DNA of 64,000 bases, taken from positions 3,475,546 through 3,539,545 of the forward strand of contig OZ024759.1 in assembly GCA_964016885.1 (NCBI GenBank). Reading direction: 5' to 3'. Positions 47,779-60,413 of the stretch are shown here, in pieces (position 1 is the first letter of the stretch; each line of letters opens with the position of its first letter). The position numbers were made by a program, and so were the translations under genes. This DNA comes from Eledone cirrhosa (taxonomy: Eukaryota > Mollusca > Cephalopoda > Octopoda > Eledonidae). The notes below the pieces were generated by a model. The model searched no databases, was not told the origin of the DNA, and was given only the letters and a program-made list of their open reading frames with translations.

Positions 47779-48224
47779 TAATATACATATCATTAAACGT
47801 ATCTCCTACATGTGTATAAATAAATATACATGTATTTAATTAACAATTTTCTGTAGAATCTGTTAAACATGGAAGAAAATGTGGAGACTAAATAAAATTA
47901 ACGTGTTGGTCACATTAACTTAATAATATAACTATATATTAATGAAATATGTCGAAATAAAAGTTGTAATTGTGACAAAAATATTGAGTTGGTAGTTTAT
48001 TATGACCAAGACTACTCATTATCCCACTACATATTTTGTATACTATATATATACTGTATATATACAGTTTATATATATATACACACACACATATAATTGC
48101 GTATTCACACATTATCTTAGTAATGAAATAATAATTTTAGTAAATTGTTCACCAGGCAATTCCTTCCTCAATCATTACATAGATGTGTGTATGCAATAAA
48201 TATTTTGTATTGTGTGTCTATTTA

Positions 48225-51200
48225 GAAATATGTATGTGTAGATGTGTGTGTGTGTGTAACACAGTAGATGTGTGTGTATGTAACACAATAGATGTGTGTG
48301 TATGTAACCCAGTAGATGTGTGTGTATGTAACTCAGCAGATGTGTGTGTGTAACACAGTAGATGTGTGTGTATGTAACTCAGCAGATGTGTGTGTATGTA
48401 ACACAGTAGATGTGTGTGTGTGTGTAACACAGTATATGTATGTGTATGTAACACACTAGATGTGTGTGTATATATAACACAGTAGATGTGTATGTAACAC
48501 AGTAGATGTGTATATATAACACAGTAGATGTGTGTATATGTAACACAGTAGATGTGTATATATAACACAGTAGATGTGTATGTAACACAGATATGTATAT
48601 ATAACACAGTAGATGTGTGTGTATGTAACACAGATGTGTGTGTATGTAACAAGTAGATGTGTGTATGTAACACAGTAGATGTGTATATATAACATAGTAG
48701 ATGTGTGTGTATGTAACACAGATGTGTGTATGTAACTCAGCAGATGTGTGTGTGTAACACAGTAGATGTGTGTGTATGTAACTCAGCAGATGTGTGTGTA
48801 TGTAACACAGTAGATGTGTGTGTATGTAACACAGTAGATGTGTGTGTAACACAGTATGTGTATGTAACACACTAGATGTATGTGTATATATAACACAGTA
48901 GATGTGTATGTAACACAGTAGATGTGTATATATAACACAGTAGATGTGTGTATATGTAACACAGTAGATGTGTATATATAACACAGTAGATGTGTATGTA
49001 ACACAGTAGATGTGTATATATAACACAGTAGATGTGTGTATGTAACACAGTAGATGTTTATGTAACACAGTAGATGTGTATATATACCATAGTAGATGTG
49101 TGTGTATGTAACACAGATGTGTGTATGTAACTCAGCTGATGTGTGTGTAACACAGTAGATGTGTGTGTATGTAACTCAGCAGATGTGTGTGTAACTCAGC
49201 AGATGTATGTGTATGTAACACAGTAGATGTGTGTGTGTGTAACACAGTATGTGTATGTAACACACTAGATATGTGTGTATATATAACACAGTAGATGTGT
49301 ATGTAACACAGTAGATGTGTATATATAACACAGTAGATGTGTGTATATGTAACACAGTAGATGTGTATATATAACACAGATGTGTATGTAACACAGTAGA
49401 TGTGTATATATAACACAGTAGATGTGTGTGTATGTAACAAGTAGATGTGTGTATGTAACACAGTAGATGTGTATGTGTAACACAGTAGATGTGTATATAT
49501 AACACAGTAGATGTGTGTGTATGTAACACAGATGTGTGTGTATGTAACAAGTAGATGTGTGTATGTAACACAGCAGATGTGTGTGTGTAACACAGTAGAT
49601 GTGTGTGTATGTAACTCAGCAGATGTGTGTGTATGTAACAAGTAGATGTGTGTATGTAACACTGTAGATGTGTATGTAACACAGTAGATGTGTATATATA
49701 ACATAGTAGATGTGTGTGTATGTAACACAGATGTGTGTATGTAACTCAGCAGATGTGTGTGTGTAACACAGTAGATGTGTGTGTATGTAACTCAGCAGAT
49801 GTGTGTGTATGTAACACAGATGTGTGTGTGTGTGTGTGTAACACAGTATGTGTATGTAACACACTAGATGTGTGTGTATATATAACACAGTAGATGTGTG
49901 TGTATATATAACACAGTAGATGTGTGTGTGTGTGTAACACAGTATGTGTATGTAACACACTAGATGTGTGTGTATATATAACACAGTAGATGTGTATGTA
50001 ACACAGTAGATGTGTATATATAACACAGTAGATGTGTGTATATATAACACAGTAGATGTGTATGTAACACAGTAGATGTGTATATATAACACAGTAGATG
50101 TGTGTATATGTAACACAGTAGATGTGTATATATAACACAGTAGATGTGTATGTAACACAGTAGATGTGTATATATAACACAGTAGATGTGTGTGTATGTA
50201 ACACAGATGTGTGTGTATGTAACAAGTAGATGTGTGTATATGTAACACAGTAGATGTGTATGTAACACAGTAGATGTGTATATATACCATAGTAGATGTG
50301 TGTGTATGTAACACAGATGTGTGTATGTAACTCAGCAGATGTGTGTGTGTAACACAGTAGATGTGTGTGTATGTAACTCAGCAGATGTGTGTGTATGTAA
50401 CTCAGCAGATGTGTGTGTATGTAACACAGTAGATGTGTGTGTGTGTGTAACACAGTATGTGTATGTAACACACTAGATGTGTGTGTATATATAACACAGT
50501 AGATGTGTATGTAACACAGTAGATGTGTATATATAACACAGTAGATGTGTGTATATGTAACACAGTAGATGTGTATATATAACACAGTAGATGTGTATGT
50601 AACACAGTAGATGTGTATATATAACACAGTAGATGTGTGTGTATGTAACACAGATGTGTGTGTATGTAACAAGTAGATGTGTGTATGTAACACAGTAGAT
50701 GTGTATGTGTAACACAGTAGATGTGTATATATAACACAGTAGATGTGTGTGTATGTAACACAGATGTGTGTGTATGTAACAAGTAGATGTGTGTATGTAA
50801 CACAGCAGATGTGTGTGTGTAACACAGTAGATGTGTGTGTATGTAACACAGCAGATTGTGTGTATGTAACAAGTAGATGTGCGTATGTAACACAGTAGAT
50901 GTGTATGTAACACAGTAGATGTGTATATATAACATAGTAGATGTGTGTGTATGTAACACAGATGTGTGTATGTAACTCAGCAGATGTGTGTGTGTAACAC
51001 AGTAGATGTGTGTGTATGTAACTCAGCAGATGTGTGTGTATGTAACACAGTAGATGTGTGTGTGTGTGTAACACAGTATGTGTATGTAACACACTAGATG
51101 TGTGTGTATATATAACACAGTAGATGTGTATGTAACACAGTAGATGTGTATATATAACATAGTAGATGTGTGTGTATGTAACACAGATGTGTGTATGTAA

Positions 51201-54200
51201 CTCAGCAGATGTGTGTATGTAACACAGTAGATGTGTGTGTATGTAACTCAGCAGATGTGTGTGTATGTAACACAGTAGATGTGTGTGTGTGTGTAACACA
51301 GTATGTGTATGTAACACACTAGATGTGTGTGTATATATATAACACAGTAGATGTGTATGTAACACAGTAGATGTGTATATATAACACATTAGATGTGTGT
51401 ATATGTAACACAGTAGATGTGTATGTAACACAGATATGTATATATAACACAGTAGATGTGTGTGTATGTAACACAGATGTGTGTGTATGTAACAAGTAGA
51501 TGTGTGTATGTAACACAGTAGATGTGTATATATAACATAGTAGATGTGTGTGTATGTAACACAGATGTGTGTATGTAACTCAGCAGATGTGTGTGTGTAA
51601 CACAGTAGATGTGTGTGTATGTAACTCAGCAGATGTGTGTGTATGTAACACAGTAGATGTGTGTGTATGTAACACAGTAGATGTGTGTGTAACACAGTAT
51701 ATGTATGTAACACACTAGATGTATGTGTATATATAACACAGTAGATGTGTATGTAACACAGTAGATGTGTATATATAACACAGTAGATGTGTGTATATGT
51801 AACACAGTAGATGTGTATATATAACACAGTAGATGTGTATGTAACACAGTAGATGTGTATATATAACACAGTAAATGTGTGTATGTAACACAGTAGATGT
51901 GTATGTAACACAGTAGATGTGTATATATACCATAGTAGATGTGTGTGTATGTAACACAGATGTGTGTATGTAACTCAGCAGATGTGTGTGTGTAACACAG
52001 TAGATGTGTGTGTATGTAACTCAGCAGATGTGTGTGTATGTAACTCAGCAGATGTATGTGTATGTAACACAGTAGATGTGTGTGTGTGTAACACAGTATG
52101 TGTATGTAACACACTAGATATGTGTGTATATATAACACAGTAGATGTGTATGTAACACAGTAGATGTGTATATATAACACAGTAGATGTGTGTATATGTA
52201 ACACAGTAGATGTGTATATATATAACACAGTAGATGTGTATGTAACACAGTAGATGTGTATATATAACACAGTAGATCTGTGTGTATGTAACACAGATGT
52301 GTGTGTATGTAACAAGTAGATGTGTGTATGTAACACAGTAGATGTGTATGTGTAACACAGTAGATGTGTATATATAACACAGTAGATGTGTGTGTATGTA
52401 ACAAGTAGATGTGTGTATGTAACACAGCAGATGTGTGTGTGTAACACAGTAGATGTGTGTGTATGTAACACAGCAGATTGTGTGTATGTAACAAGTAGAT
52501 GTGCGTATGTAACACAGTAGATGTGTATGTAACACAGTAGATGTGTATATATAACATAGTAGATGTGTGTGTATGTAACACAGATGTGTGTATGTAACTC
52601 AGCAGATGTGTGTGTGTAACACAGTAGATGTGTGTGTATGTAACTCAGCAGATGTGTGTGTATGTAACACAGTAGATGTGTGTGTGTGTGTAACACAGTA
52701 TGTGTATGTAACACACTAGATGTGTGTGTATATATAACACAGTAGATGTGTGTGTATATATAACACAGTAGATGTGTGTGTGTGTGTAACACAGTATGTG
52801 TATGTAACACACTAGATGTGTGTGTATATATAACACAGTAGATGTGTATATAACACAGTAGATGTGTATATATAACACAGTAGATGTGTGTATATGTAAC
52901 ACAGTAGATGTGTGTATGTAACACAGTAGATGTGTATGTAACACAGTAGATGTGTATATATAACATAGTAGATGTGTGTGTATGTAACACAGATGTGTGT
53001 ATGTAACTCAGCAGATGTGTGTATGTAACACAGTAGATGTGTGTGTATGTAACTCAGCAGATGTGTGTGTATGTAACACAGTAGATGTGTGTGTGTGTGT
53101 AACACAGTATGTGTATGTAACACTAGATGTGTGTGTATATATAACACAGTAGATGTGTATGTAACACAGTAGATGTGTATATATAACACATTAGATGTGT
53201 GTATATGTAACACAGTAGATGTGTATGTAACACAGATATGTATATATAACACAGTAGATGTGTGTGTATGTAACACAGATGTGTGTGTATGTAACAAGTA
53301 GATGTGTGTATGTAACACAGTAGATGTGTATATATAACATAGTAGATGTGTGTGTATGTAACACAGATGTGTGTATGTAACTCAGCAGATGTGTGTGTGT
53401 AACACAGTAGATGTGTGTGTATGTAACTCAGCAGATGTGTGTGTATGTAACACAGTAGATGTGTGTGTATGTAACACAGTAGATGTGTGTGTAACACAGT
53501 ATATGTATGTAACACACTAGATGTATGTGTATATATAACACAGTAGATGTGTATGTAACACAGTAGATGTGTATATATAACACAGTAGATGTGTGTATAT
53601 GTAACACAGTAGATGTGTATATATAACACAGTAGATGTGTATGTAACACAGTAGATGTGTATATATAACACAGTAGATGTGTGTATGTAACACAGTAGAT
53701 GTGTATGTAACACAGTAGATGTGTATATTTACCATAGTAGATGTGTGTGTATGTAACACAGATGTGTGTATGTAACTCAGCAGATGTGTGTGTGTAACAC
53801 AGTAGATGTGTGTGTATGTAACTCAGCAGATGTGTGTGTATGTAACTCAGCAGATGTATGTGTATGTAACACAGTAGATGTGTGTGTGTGTAACACAGTA
53901 TGTGTATGTAACACACTAGATATGTGTGTATATATAACACAGTAGATGTGTATGTAACACAGTAGATGTGTGTATATAACACAGTAGATGTGTGTATATG
54001 TAACACAGTAGATGTGTATATATAACACAGTAGATGTGTATGTAACACAGTAGATGTGTATATATAACACAGTAGATGTGTGTGTATGTAACACAGATGT
54101 GTGTGTATGTAACACAGTAGATGTGTATGTGTAACACAGTAGATGTGTATATATAACACAGTAGATGTGTGTGTATGTAACACAGATGTGTGTGTATGTA

Positions 54201-56550
54201 ACAAGTAGATGTGTGTATGTAACACAGCAGATGTGTGTGTGTAACACAGTAGATGTGTGTGTATGTAACTCAGCAGATGTGTGTGTATGTAACAAGTAGA
54301 TGTGTGTATGTAACACTGTAGATGTGTATGTAACACAGTAGATGTGTATATATAACATAGTAGATGTGTGTGTATGTAACACAGATATGTGTATGTAACT
54401 CAGCAGATGTGTGTGTGTAACACAGTAGATGTGTGTGTATGTAACTCAGCAGATGTGTGTGTATGTAACACAGTAGATGTGTGTGTGTGTGTGTGTAACA
54501 CAGTATGTGTATGTAACACACTAGATGTGTGTGTATATATAACACAGTAGATGTGTGTGTATATATAACACAGTAGATGTGTGTGTGTATGTAACACAGT
54601 ATGTGTATGTAACACACTAGATGTGTGTGTATATATAACACAGTAGATGTGTATGTAACACAGTAGATGTGTATATATAACACAGTAGATGTGTGTATAT
54701 GTAACACAGTAGATGTGTATATATAACACAGTAGATGTGTATGTAACACAGTAGATGTGTATATATAACACAGTAGATGTGTGTGTATGTAACACAGATG
54801 TGTGTGTATGTAACAAGTAGATGTGTGTATGTAACACAGTAGATGTGTATGTAACACAGTAGATGTGTATATATACCATAGTAGATGTGTGTGTATGTAA
54901 CACAGATGTGTGTATGTAACTCAGCAGATGTGTGTGTGTAACACAGTAGATGTGTGTGTATGTAACTCAGCAGATGTGTGTGTATGTAACTCAGCAGATG
55001 TGTGTGTATGTAACACAGTAGATGTGTGTGTGTGTGTAACACAGTATGTGTATGTAAAACACTAGATGTGTGTGTATATATAACACAGTAGATGTGTATG
55101 TAACACAGTAGATGTGTATATATAACACAGTAGATGTGTGTATATGTAACACAGTAGATGTGTATATATAACACAGTAGATGTGTATGTAACACAGTAGA
55201 TGTGTATATATAACACAGTAGATGTGTGTGTATGTAACACAGATGTGTGTGTATGTAACAAGTAGATGTGTGTATGTAACACAGTAGATGTGTATGTGTA
55301 ACACAGTAGATGTGTATATATAACACAGTAGATGTGTGTGTATGTAACACATATGTGTGTGTATGTAACAAGTAGATGTGTGTATGTAACACAGCAGATG
55401 TGTGTGTGTAACACAGTAGATGTGTGTGTATGTAACTCAGCAGATGTGTGTGTATGTAACAAGTAGATGTGTGTATGTAACACAGTAGATGTGTATGTAA
55501 CACAGTAGATGTGTATATATAACATAGTAGATGTGTGTGTATGTAACACAGATGTGTGTATGTAACTCAGCAGATGTGTGTGTGTAACACAGTAGATGTG
55601 TGTGTATGTAACTCAGCAGATGTGTGTGTATGTAACACAGTAGATGTGTGTGTGTGTGTAACACAGTATGTGTATGTAACACACTAGATGTGTGTGTATA
55701 TATAACACAGTAGATGTGTGTGTATATATAACACAGTAGATGTGTGTGTGTGTGTAACACAGTATGTGTATGTAACACACTAGATGTGTGTGTATATATA
55801 ACACAGTAGATGTGTATGTAACACAGTAGATGTGTATATATAACACAGTAGATGTGTGTATATGTAACACAGTAGATGTGTGTATGTAACACAGTAGATG
55901 TGTGTATGTAACACAGTAGATGTGTATGTAACACAGTAGATGTGTATATATAACATAGTAGATGTGTGTGTATGTAACACAGATGTGTGTATGTAACTCA
56001 GCAGATGTGTGTATGTAACACAGTAGATGTGTGTGTATGTAACTCAGCAGATGTGTGTGTATGTAACACAGTAGATGTGTGTGTGTGTGTAACACAGTAT
56101 GTGTATGTAACACACTAGATGTGTGTGTATATATAACACAGTAGATGTGTATGTAACACAGTAGATGTGTATATATAACACATTAGATGTGTGTATATGT
56201 AACACAGTAGATGTGTATATATAACACAGTAGATGTGTGTATGTAACACAGTAGATGTGTATGTAACACAGTAGATGTGTATATATAACACAGTAGATGT
56301 GTGTATATATAACATAGTAGATGTGTGTGTATGTAACACAGTAGATGTGTGTATATATAACACAGTAGATGTGTGTGTATGTAACACAGTAGATGTGTGT
56401 ATGTAACAGTATATGTATGTGTATGTAACACACTAGATGTGTGTGTATATGTAACACAGTAGATCTGTGTGTATGTAACACAGTAGATCTGTGTGTATGT
56501 AATACAGTACATGTATGTATGTAACACAGTAGATGTGTGTGTATGTAACT
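48225..56550. repeat. 8.3-kb satellite, about 20-30 bp unit, with higher-order structure
   Basis: Units are variants of GTAACACAGTAGATGTGTGT with inserted TGTG or TATA stretches (GTAACACAGTAGATGTGTAT, ACTCAGCAGATGTGTG, ACAAGTAGATGTGTG). Marker variants recur at kilobase spacing: TATACCATAGTAG at about 49087, 50286, 51929, 53730 (as TTTACCATAG) and 54876, and GCAGATTGTGTG at about 50850 and 52471. Blocks around 51.6-52.2 and 53.4-54.0 kb match at about 1.8 kb. The long Thr/His/Tyr/Leu/Cys-rich frames on the minus strand are artefacts. Confidence 0.95.
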
Positions 56551-56820
56551 AAAGTGTAACGTACGTTACGAATGGACAACTAAAAGATTTTAACTTGTTT
56601 TTTAACAATTCATGGTGGAAAAAAATTTTAATTGTCTCAATTCAGACCATAAAGGGCCGCAACACACGGTGTTTGACGCACTTACCGGCTACATAGCCTC
56701 GGAGTCTATTTTACTGAGACCAGCTACATATCTTCTTCCTAAAATCTTCCAACATAATTTTATACAAGAACCACATGTTAAGTTACTAATAAAATAATTA
56801 ATAATTAAAAACTTCAGTAA
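56551..56820. other. Array boundary with palindrome and SINE remnant
   Basis: GTAACGTACGTTAC (56562-56575) is a perfect 14-bp palindrome at the array edge. At 56638-56690 there is a SINE type 2 remnant (TTCAGACCATAAAGGGCCGC). No gene recognised; 56820-57040 holds nothing I can name. Confidence 0.55.
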
Positions 56821-57044
56821 ATCCTTCAAATGATATCTCAGTAATGAAATAATTAATAATTGTTATAAATACCTCAAAATTCCTCATTAATTAAACCCAA
56901 GACAGGTAAAAACTCCAGAGTCTTTCAATCGGACATGAAACAAATTAATTTCTAATGAAAGAAGATTGTAAAGTCAGCCAAGGGAGATCACTCTCAGCGA
57001 CTTATCGTAATTCTTGTTCCTGAATTAATCCGGATGAAAATATT

Positions 57045-57295
57045 CCGGTGTATTTTGTGTGGAGGAAACCGGATTTAGGCGGTGATAGCACGCAATACAT
57101 GAACGTATGGTTCGTGAGTTCGAATCCCATACCGGGTGGTCTGTACGTCGGGGCCTTGAACAAGACACTTTATTTCTCATTGTTTTATTTCACCCAGCTG
57201 GCAAAAATAATAAGTTGTAATAATTATAGTGGAAATGTTGTTACATAGAATTGTCACACTGAATCTCCCTGAGAAGAATGTCAACGGTATACGTG
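57045..57295 (+). mobile_element. tRNA-derived SINE (type 1), diverged
   Basis: B-box GTGAGTTCGAATCCC, core GAACAAGACACTTTATTT, tail GTCACACTGAATCTCCC. Diverged A-box region. Confidence 0.72.
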
Positions 57296-57404
57296 TCAAT
57301 GAAATACTCAGACACATTATAATATAAGATGGGTTCTACATGTATTTCAAAGGGAAGCCATGCCATACGTCTTGCTGAATCTCCCTGAGAACTACGTATA
57401 TACT

Positions 57405-58080
57405 AGTGACTATCAGACATAGTGTATCTAGGATTACATTATCTAATGTACAGTACAGTAGTTAGTATTAGTGGCTATAAGACATAGTATATCTAGGACT
57501 ACATTATCTAATGTACAGTATAGAAATTAGTATTACTGGCTATAAGACATAGTGTAACTAGGACTACATTATCTAATGTACAGTATAGAAATTAGTATTA
57601 ATGGCTATCAGACATAGTGTACCTAGGACTACATTATCTAATGTACAGTATAGTGTCTATCAGACATAGTGTACCTAGGACTACATTATCTAATGTACAG
57701 TATAGTGGCTATCAGACATAGTGTACCTCGGACTACATTATCTAATGTACAGTATAGTAGCTATTAGACATAGTGTACCTAGGACTACATTATCTAATGT
57801 ACAGTATAGTGGCTATCAGACATAGTGTATCTAGGACTAGATTGTCTAATGTACAGTATAGTGGCTATCAGACATAGTGTATCTAGGACTACATTATATA
57901 ATGTACAGTATAGTGGCTATCAGACATAGTGTACCTAGGACTACATTGTCTAATGTACAGTATAGTGGCTATCAGACATAGTGTACCTAGGACTACATTA
58001 TATAATGTACAGTATAATGGCTATCAGACATAGTGTACCTAGGACTACATTATCTAATGTACTATATAGCAGTTAGTAAT
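57405..58080. repeat. 52-bp minisatellite (about 12 copies)
   Basis: Unit has GCTATCAGACATAGTGTACC and TACATTATCTAATGTACAGT, period 52 bp. The first three copies are longer, with an extra AGAAATTAGTATTA. The TACATTATCTAATGTA part is a palindrome in every copy. Confidence 0.94.
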
Positions 58081-58104
58081 TGTGGCTATCATTATTATAG
58101 ACTT

Positions 58105-58282
58105 CAAGTCGGTAGAGGGTCAGACGCCATGCTTTCCAGCATAGTTACGTCCCTTTACGATCTGAGTTCAAATCCCGCCGAGGTTGACTTTGTCTTTCAT
58201 CCTTAGGGGGTCGATAAAATAAAGTACCAGTAATGCACTGGGTAATTACTGGTCTTGTGCCTAAAGTAGAAACAATTATTAT
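58105..58282 (+). mobile_element. tRNA-derived SINE (type 2)
   Basis: GGTAGAGGGTCAGACGCCAT to AGTAGAAACAATTATT; lacks the first bases of the head. Confidence 0.83.
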
Positions 58283-58764
58283 AGACTTCAAGTAAATCTT
58301 TGTCAACTTACCTCCTTCACATATAATCAATGTGTTGTGTTGTTAGTTGTTACTAAACAACCAAAGAAATAATCTCTTTGTTATCAAATTAGAAGTTTCA
58401 ATGTTATCAGCTTTATTTCCCGACATTAACGTTGGTGTATCTTCTTCATCTTTAGTCATAAATTGATATCTTGTCAGAATGAAGTAGTGAGGATGACTTT
58501 ATATCTTTAGCTACAGATTTGATAGGAAATATATATAGATTAGATTGATATGTGGTCTAAAATATATATATTGTCTATAAATGACTGATAGCAGATGTTC
58601 TGGTGAAATAGTAGTTTTACTACTACAGATTGTAATGGAACTCTTAGTAGACACAATTGTAAAGTAAGAATAGATATGACAGTGTAAGACTGATGTCGGG
58701 GAAATAAACTTGTGTATATATATATAATTGTTACACAAGATATAATTAGATTAATTAAAGTTAT

Positions 58765-58957
58765 AATTGTTTCTACTTTAGGCACAAGGCCAGCAAAGAC
58801 CCAGTGCATTACCGGTACTTTATTTTATCAACCCCGTAAGGATGAAAGGCAAAGTCAACCTCGGCGGGATTTGAACTCAGATCGTAAAGGGACGTAACTA
58901 TGCTGGAAAGCATGGCGTCCGACCCTCTACCGATACTGCCAATTCACCGCAATGAAG
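58765..58957 (-). mobile_element. tRNA-derived SINE (type 2)
   Basis: Full minus-strand copy, from TTGTTTCTACTTTAGGCAC to CTGCCAATTCACCGC. Confidence 0.87.
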
Positions 58958-59184
58958 GCAGCAGGTACTCGGTATCGTTGCGCATGTTTCAACTCTCTTC
59001 CCGGTGTCATACGTTAAAAGTCCCTGATATAATTTAATACCTTCAGACACAGTTCCAATCGTTTTTAGTTTATTGTAAATCAGAAAGTATCACTCTATAA
59101 AATATCAATTATATATCAATAAGAAAACCTCTAGGTAGTCTCACTGACTGCTAGAAATAGCAGCGATATTACCCATTACAACTG

Positions 59185-59189
<5 letters not shown>

Positions 59190-59215
<26 letters not shown>

Positions 59216-59590
59216 CACACATATATGTACGTATGTATGTATATGTGTATATATGTGTATGAATGAGTATGTATGTGTGTATATGTGTACATAGGGTTTT
59301 GGTATATGTACGTTTGGTGAACATATGTGTATTTACCTGTAGGTATGTGTGAGTGTGCGTTCTATACGCATTTATGCGTGTATATTTATATATGTATTTA
59401 TAATTATATGTATATATACACACACAAACATATATTTATATGTGTATTTGGTGCATACAATCGTATGTGTGCGGGTATATGTGTTGCGCCGGTTTACGTC
59501 CGTGCGCGCCTGTTTATGTGTACGTATATGTATATGCATGCATGCCGTGAGTTTTCGCATATGCTCGTGTATAAATGTGTGTATGTATAT
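59190..59590. repeat. TATG/TGTA-rich simple repeats
   Basis: Interrupted (TA), (TG) and TATGTGTATATG tracts starting after a CT tract. The Tyr/Thr/His-rich short frames are low-complexity. 59590-59850 has no recognised feature. Confidence 0.85.
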
Positions 59591-59852
59591 ATTTAATTAT
59601 TATTACTTTTATGATTTTAATGACATCTGTCATTTTCGTTCAACTAATTTATTTACATTATTCTGGACTCCGAAGCCGAGCATCATTCAGTTTCCTTAAT
59701 AGAATATTAGTCTACGACTCCATTTACACTATAAACGTGGTTTTGTCTTTACGTGTAATTGTTGTCACCGCTCCACATAACGACGTATTATCTTCTTTTT
59801 CCCGTTCATTGCCAGGGAACGTCTTCACGAATCAAAGCATAAATTATTTTCA

Positions 59853-60410
59853 CGAGCTGACGTACCCAGCTTCGCCCGGGTAAATAGATGATAAAAGAAA
59901 AGGTCCCTATTTACTCCCTTCACAACTCTGTATGTTAGACTGACAGACAGGCACACAGACAGATAAACTGCGTGGCGATTGTGGAACGCCACACGTATAC
60001 ACACATACACGCACACAAACTTACACACGCACCCGTGCACTTACACACACGCACACACTCACACATGTTGATAGTTTTTACTTTCTGTGGAACGCTGCAC
60101 GCACGCACACATACATAAACATACGCGCACGTACATACACACGCACACATGTTAATAGTTATTGCTTTACTCCCCCTCTTATTTCCACACACATCACACA
60201 CACACACGTCTCTACACTGACACATATACATAGTGTATCCAACACAGCGTTCACTTTGCCTCTCTCTCGCCTCTCACTCTCTCATTGGCATTATACATAT
60301 TAATTTAAGTTTGGCGTCGTTGAGGTGGGCGGAGTCGTTAGAAACCTATGAACCAATGATAATCGAGAATTATGACACACGGAATATTGACATTGTTGAA
60401 ATTAATATAT
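59853..60410 (-). mobile_element. Older Helitron 3'-end fragment
   Basis: On the minus strand the segment ends CCCGGGCGAAGCTGGGTACG then TCAGCTCG, matching the terminus at 60414 except CTCG in place of CTAG. It contains CA-rich simple repeats (59990-60220). Probably a second, older Helitron end next to the newer one. Confidence 0.6.
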
Positions 60411-60413
60411 AGA

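Noticed and set aside
48218..56527. Dozens of long His/Thr/Tyr/Leu/Cys-rich minus-strand frames (up to 721 codons)
   Set aside because: They follow the TG/TA-rich satellite in all three frames; composition and overlap show they are not genes.
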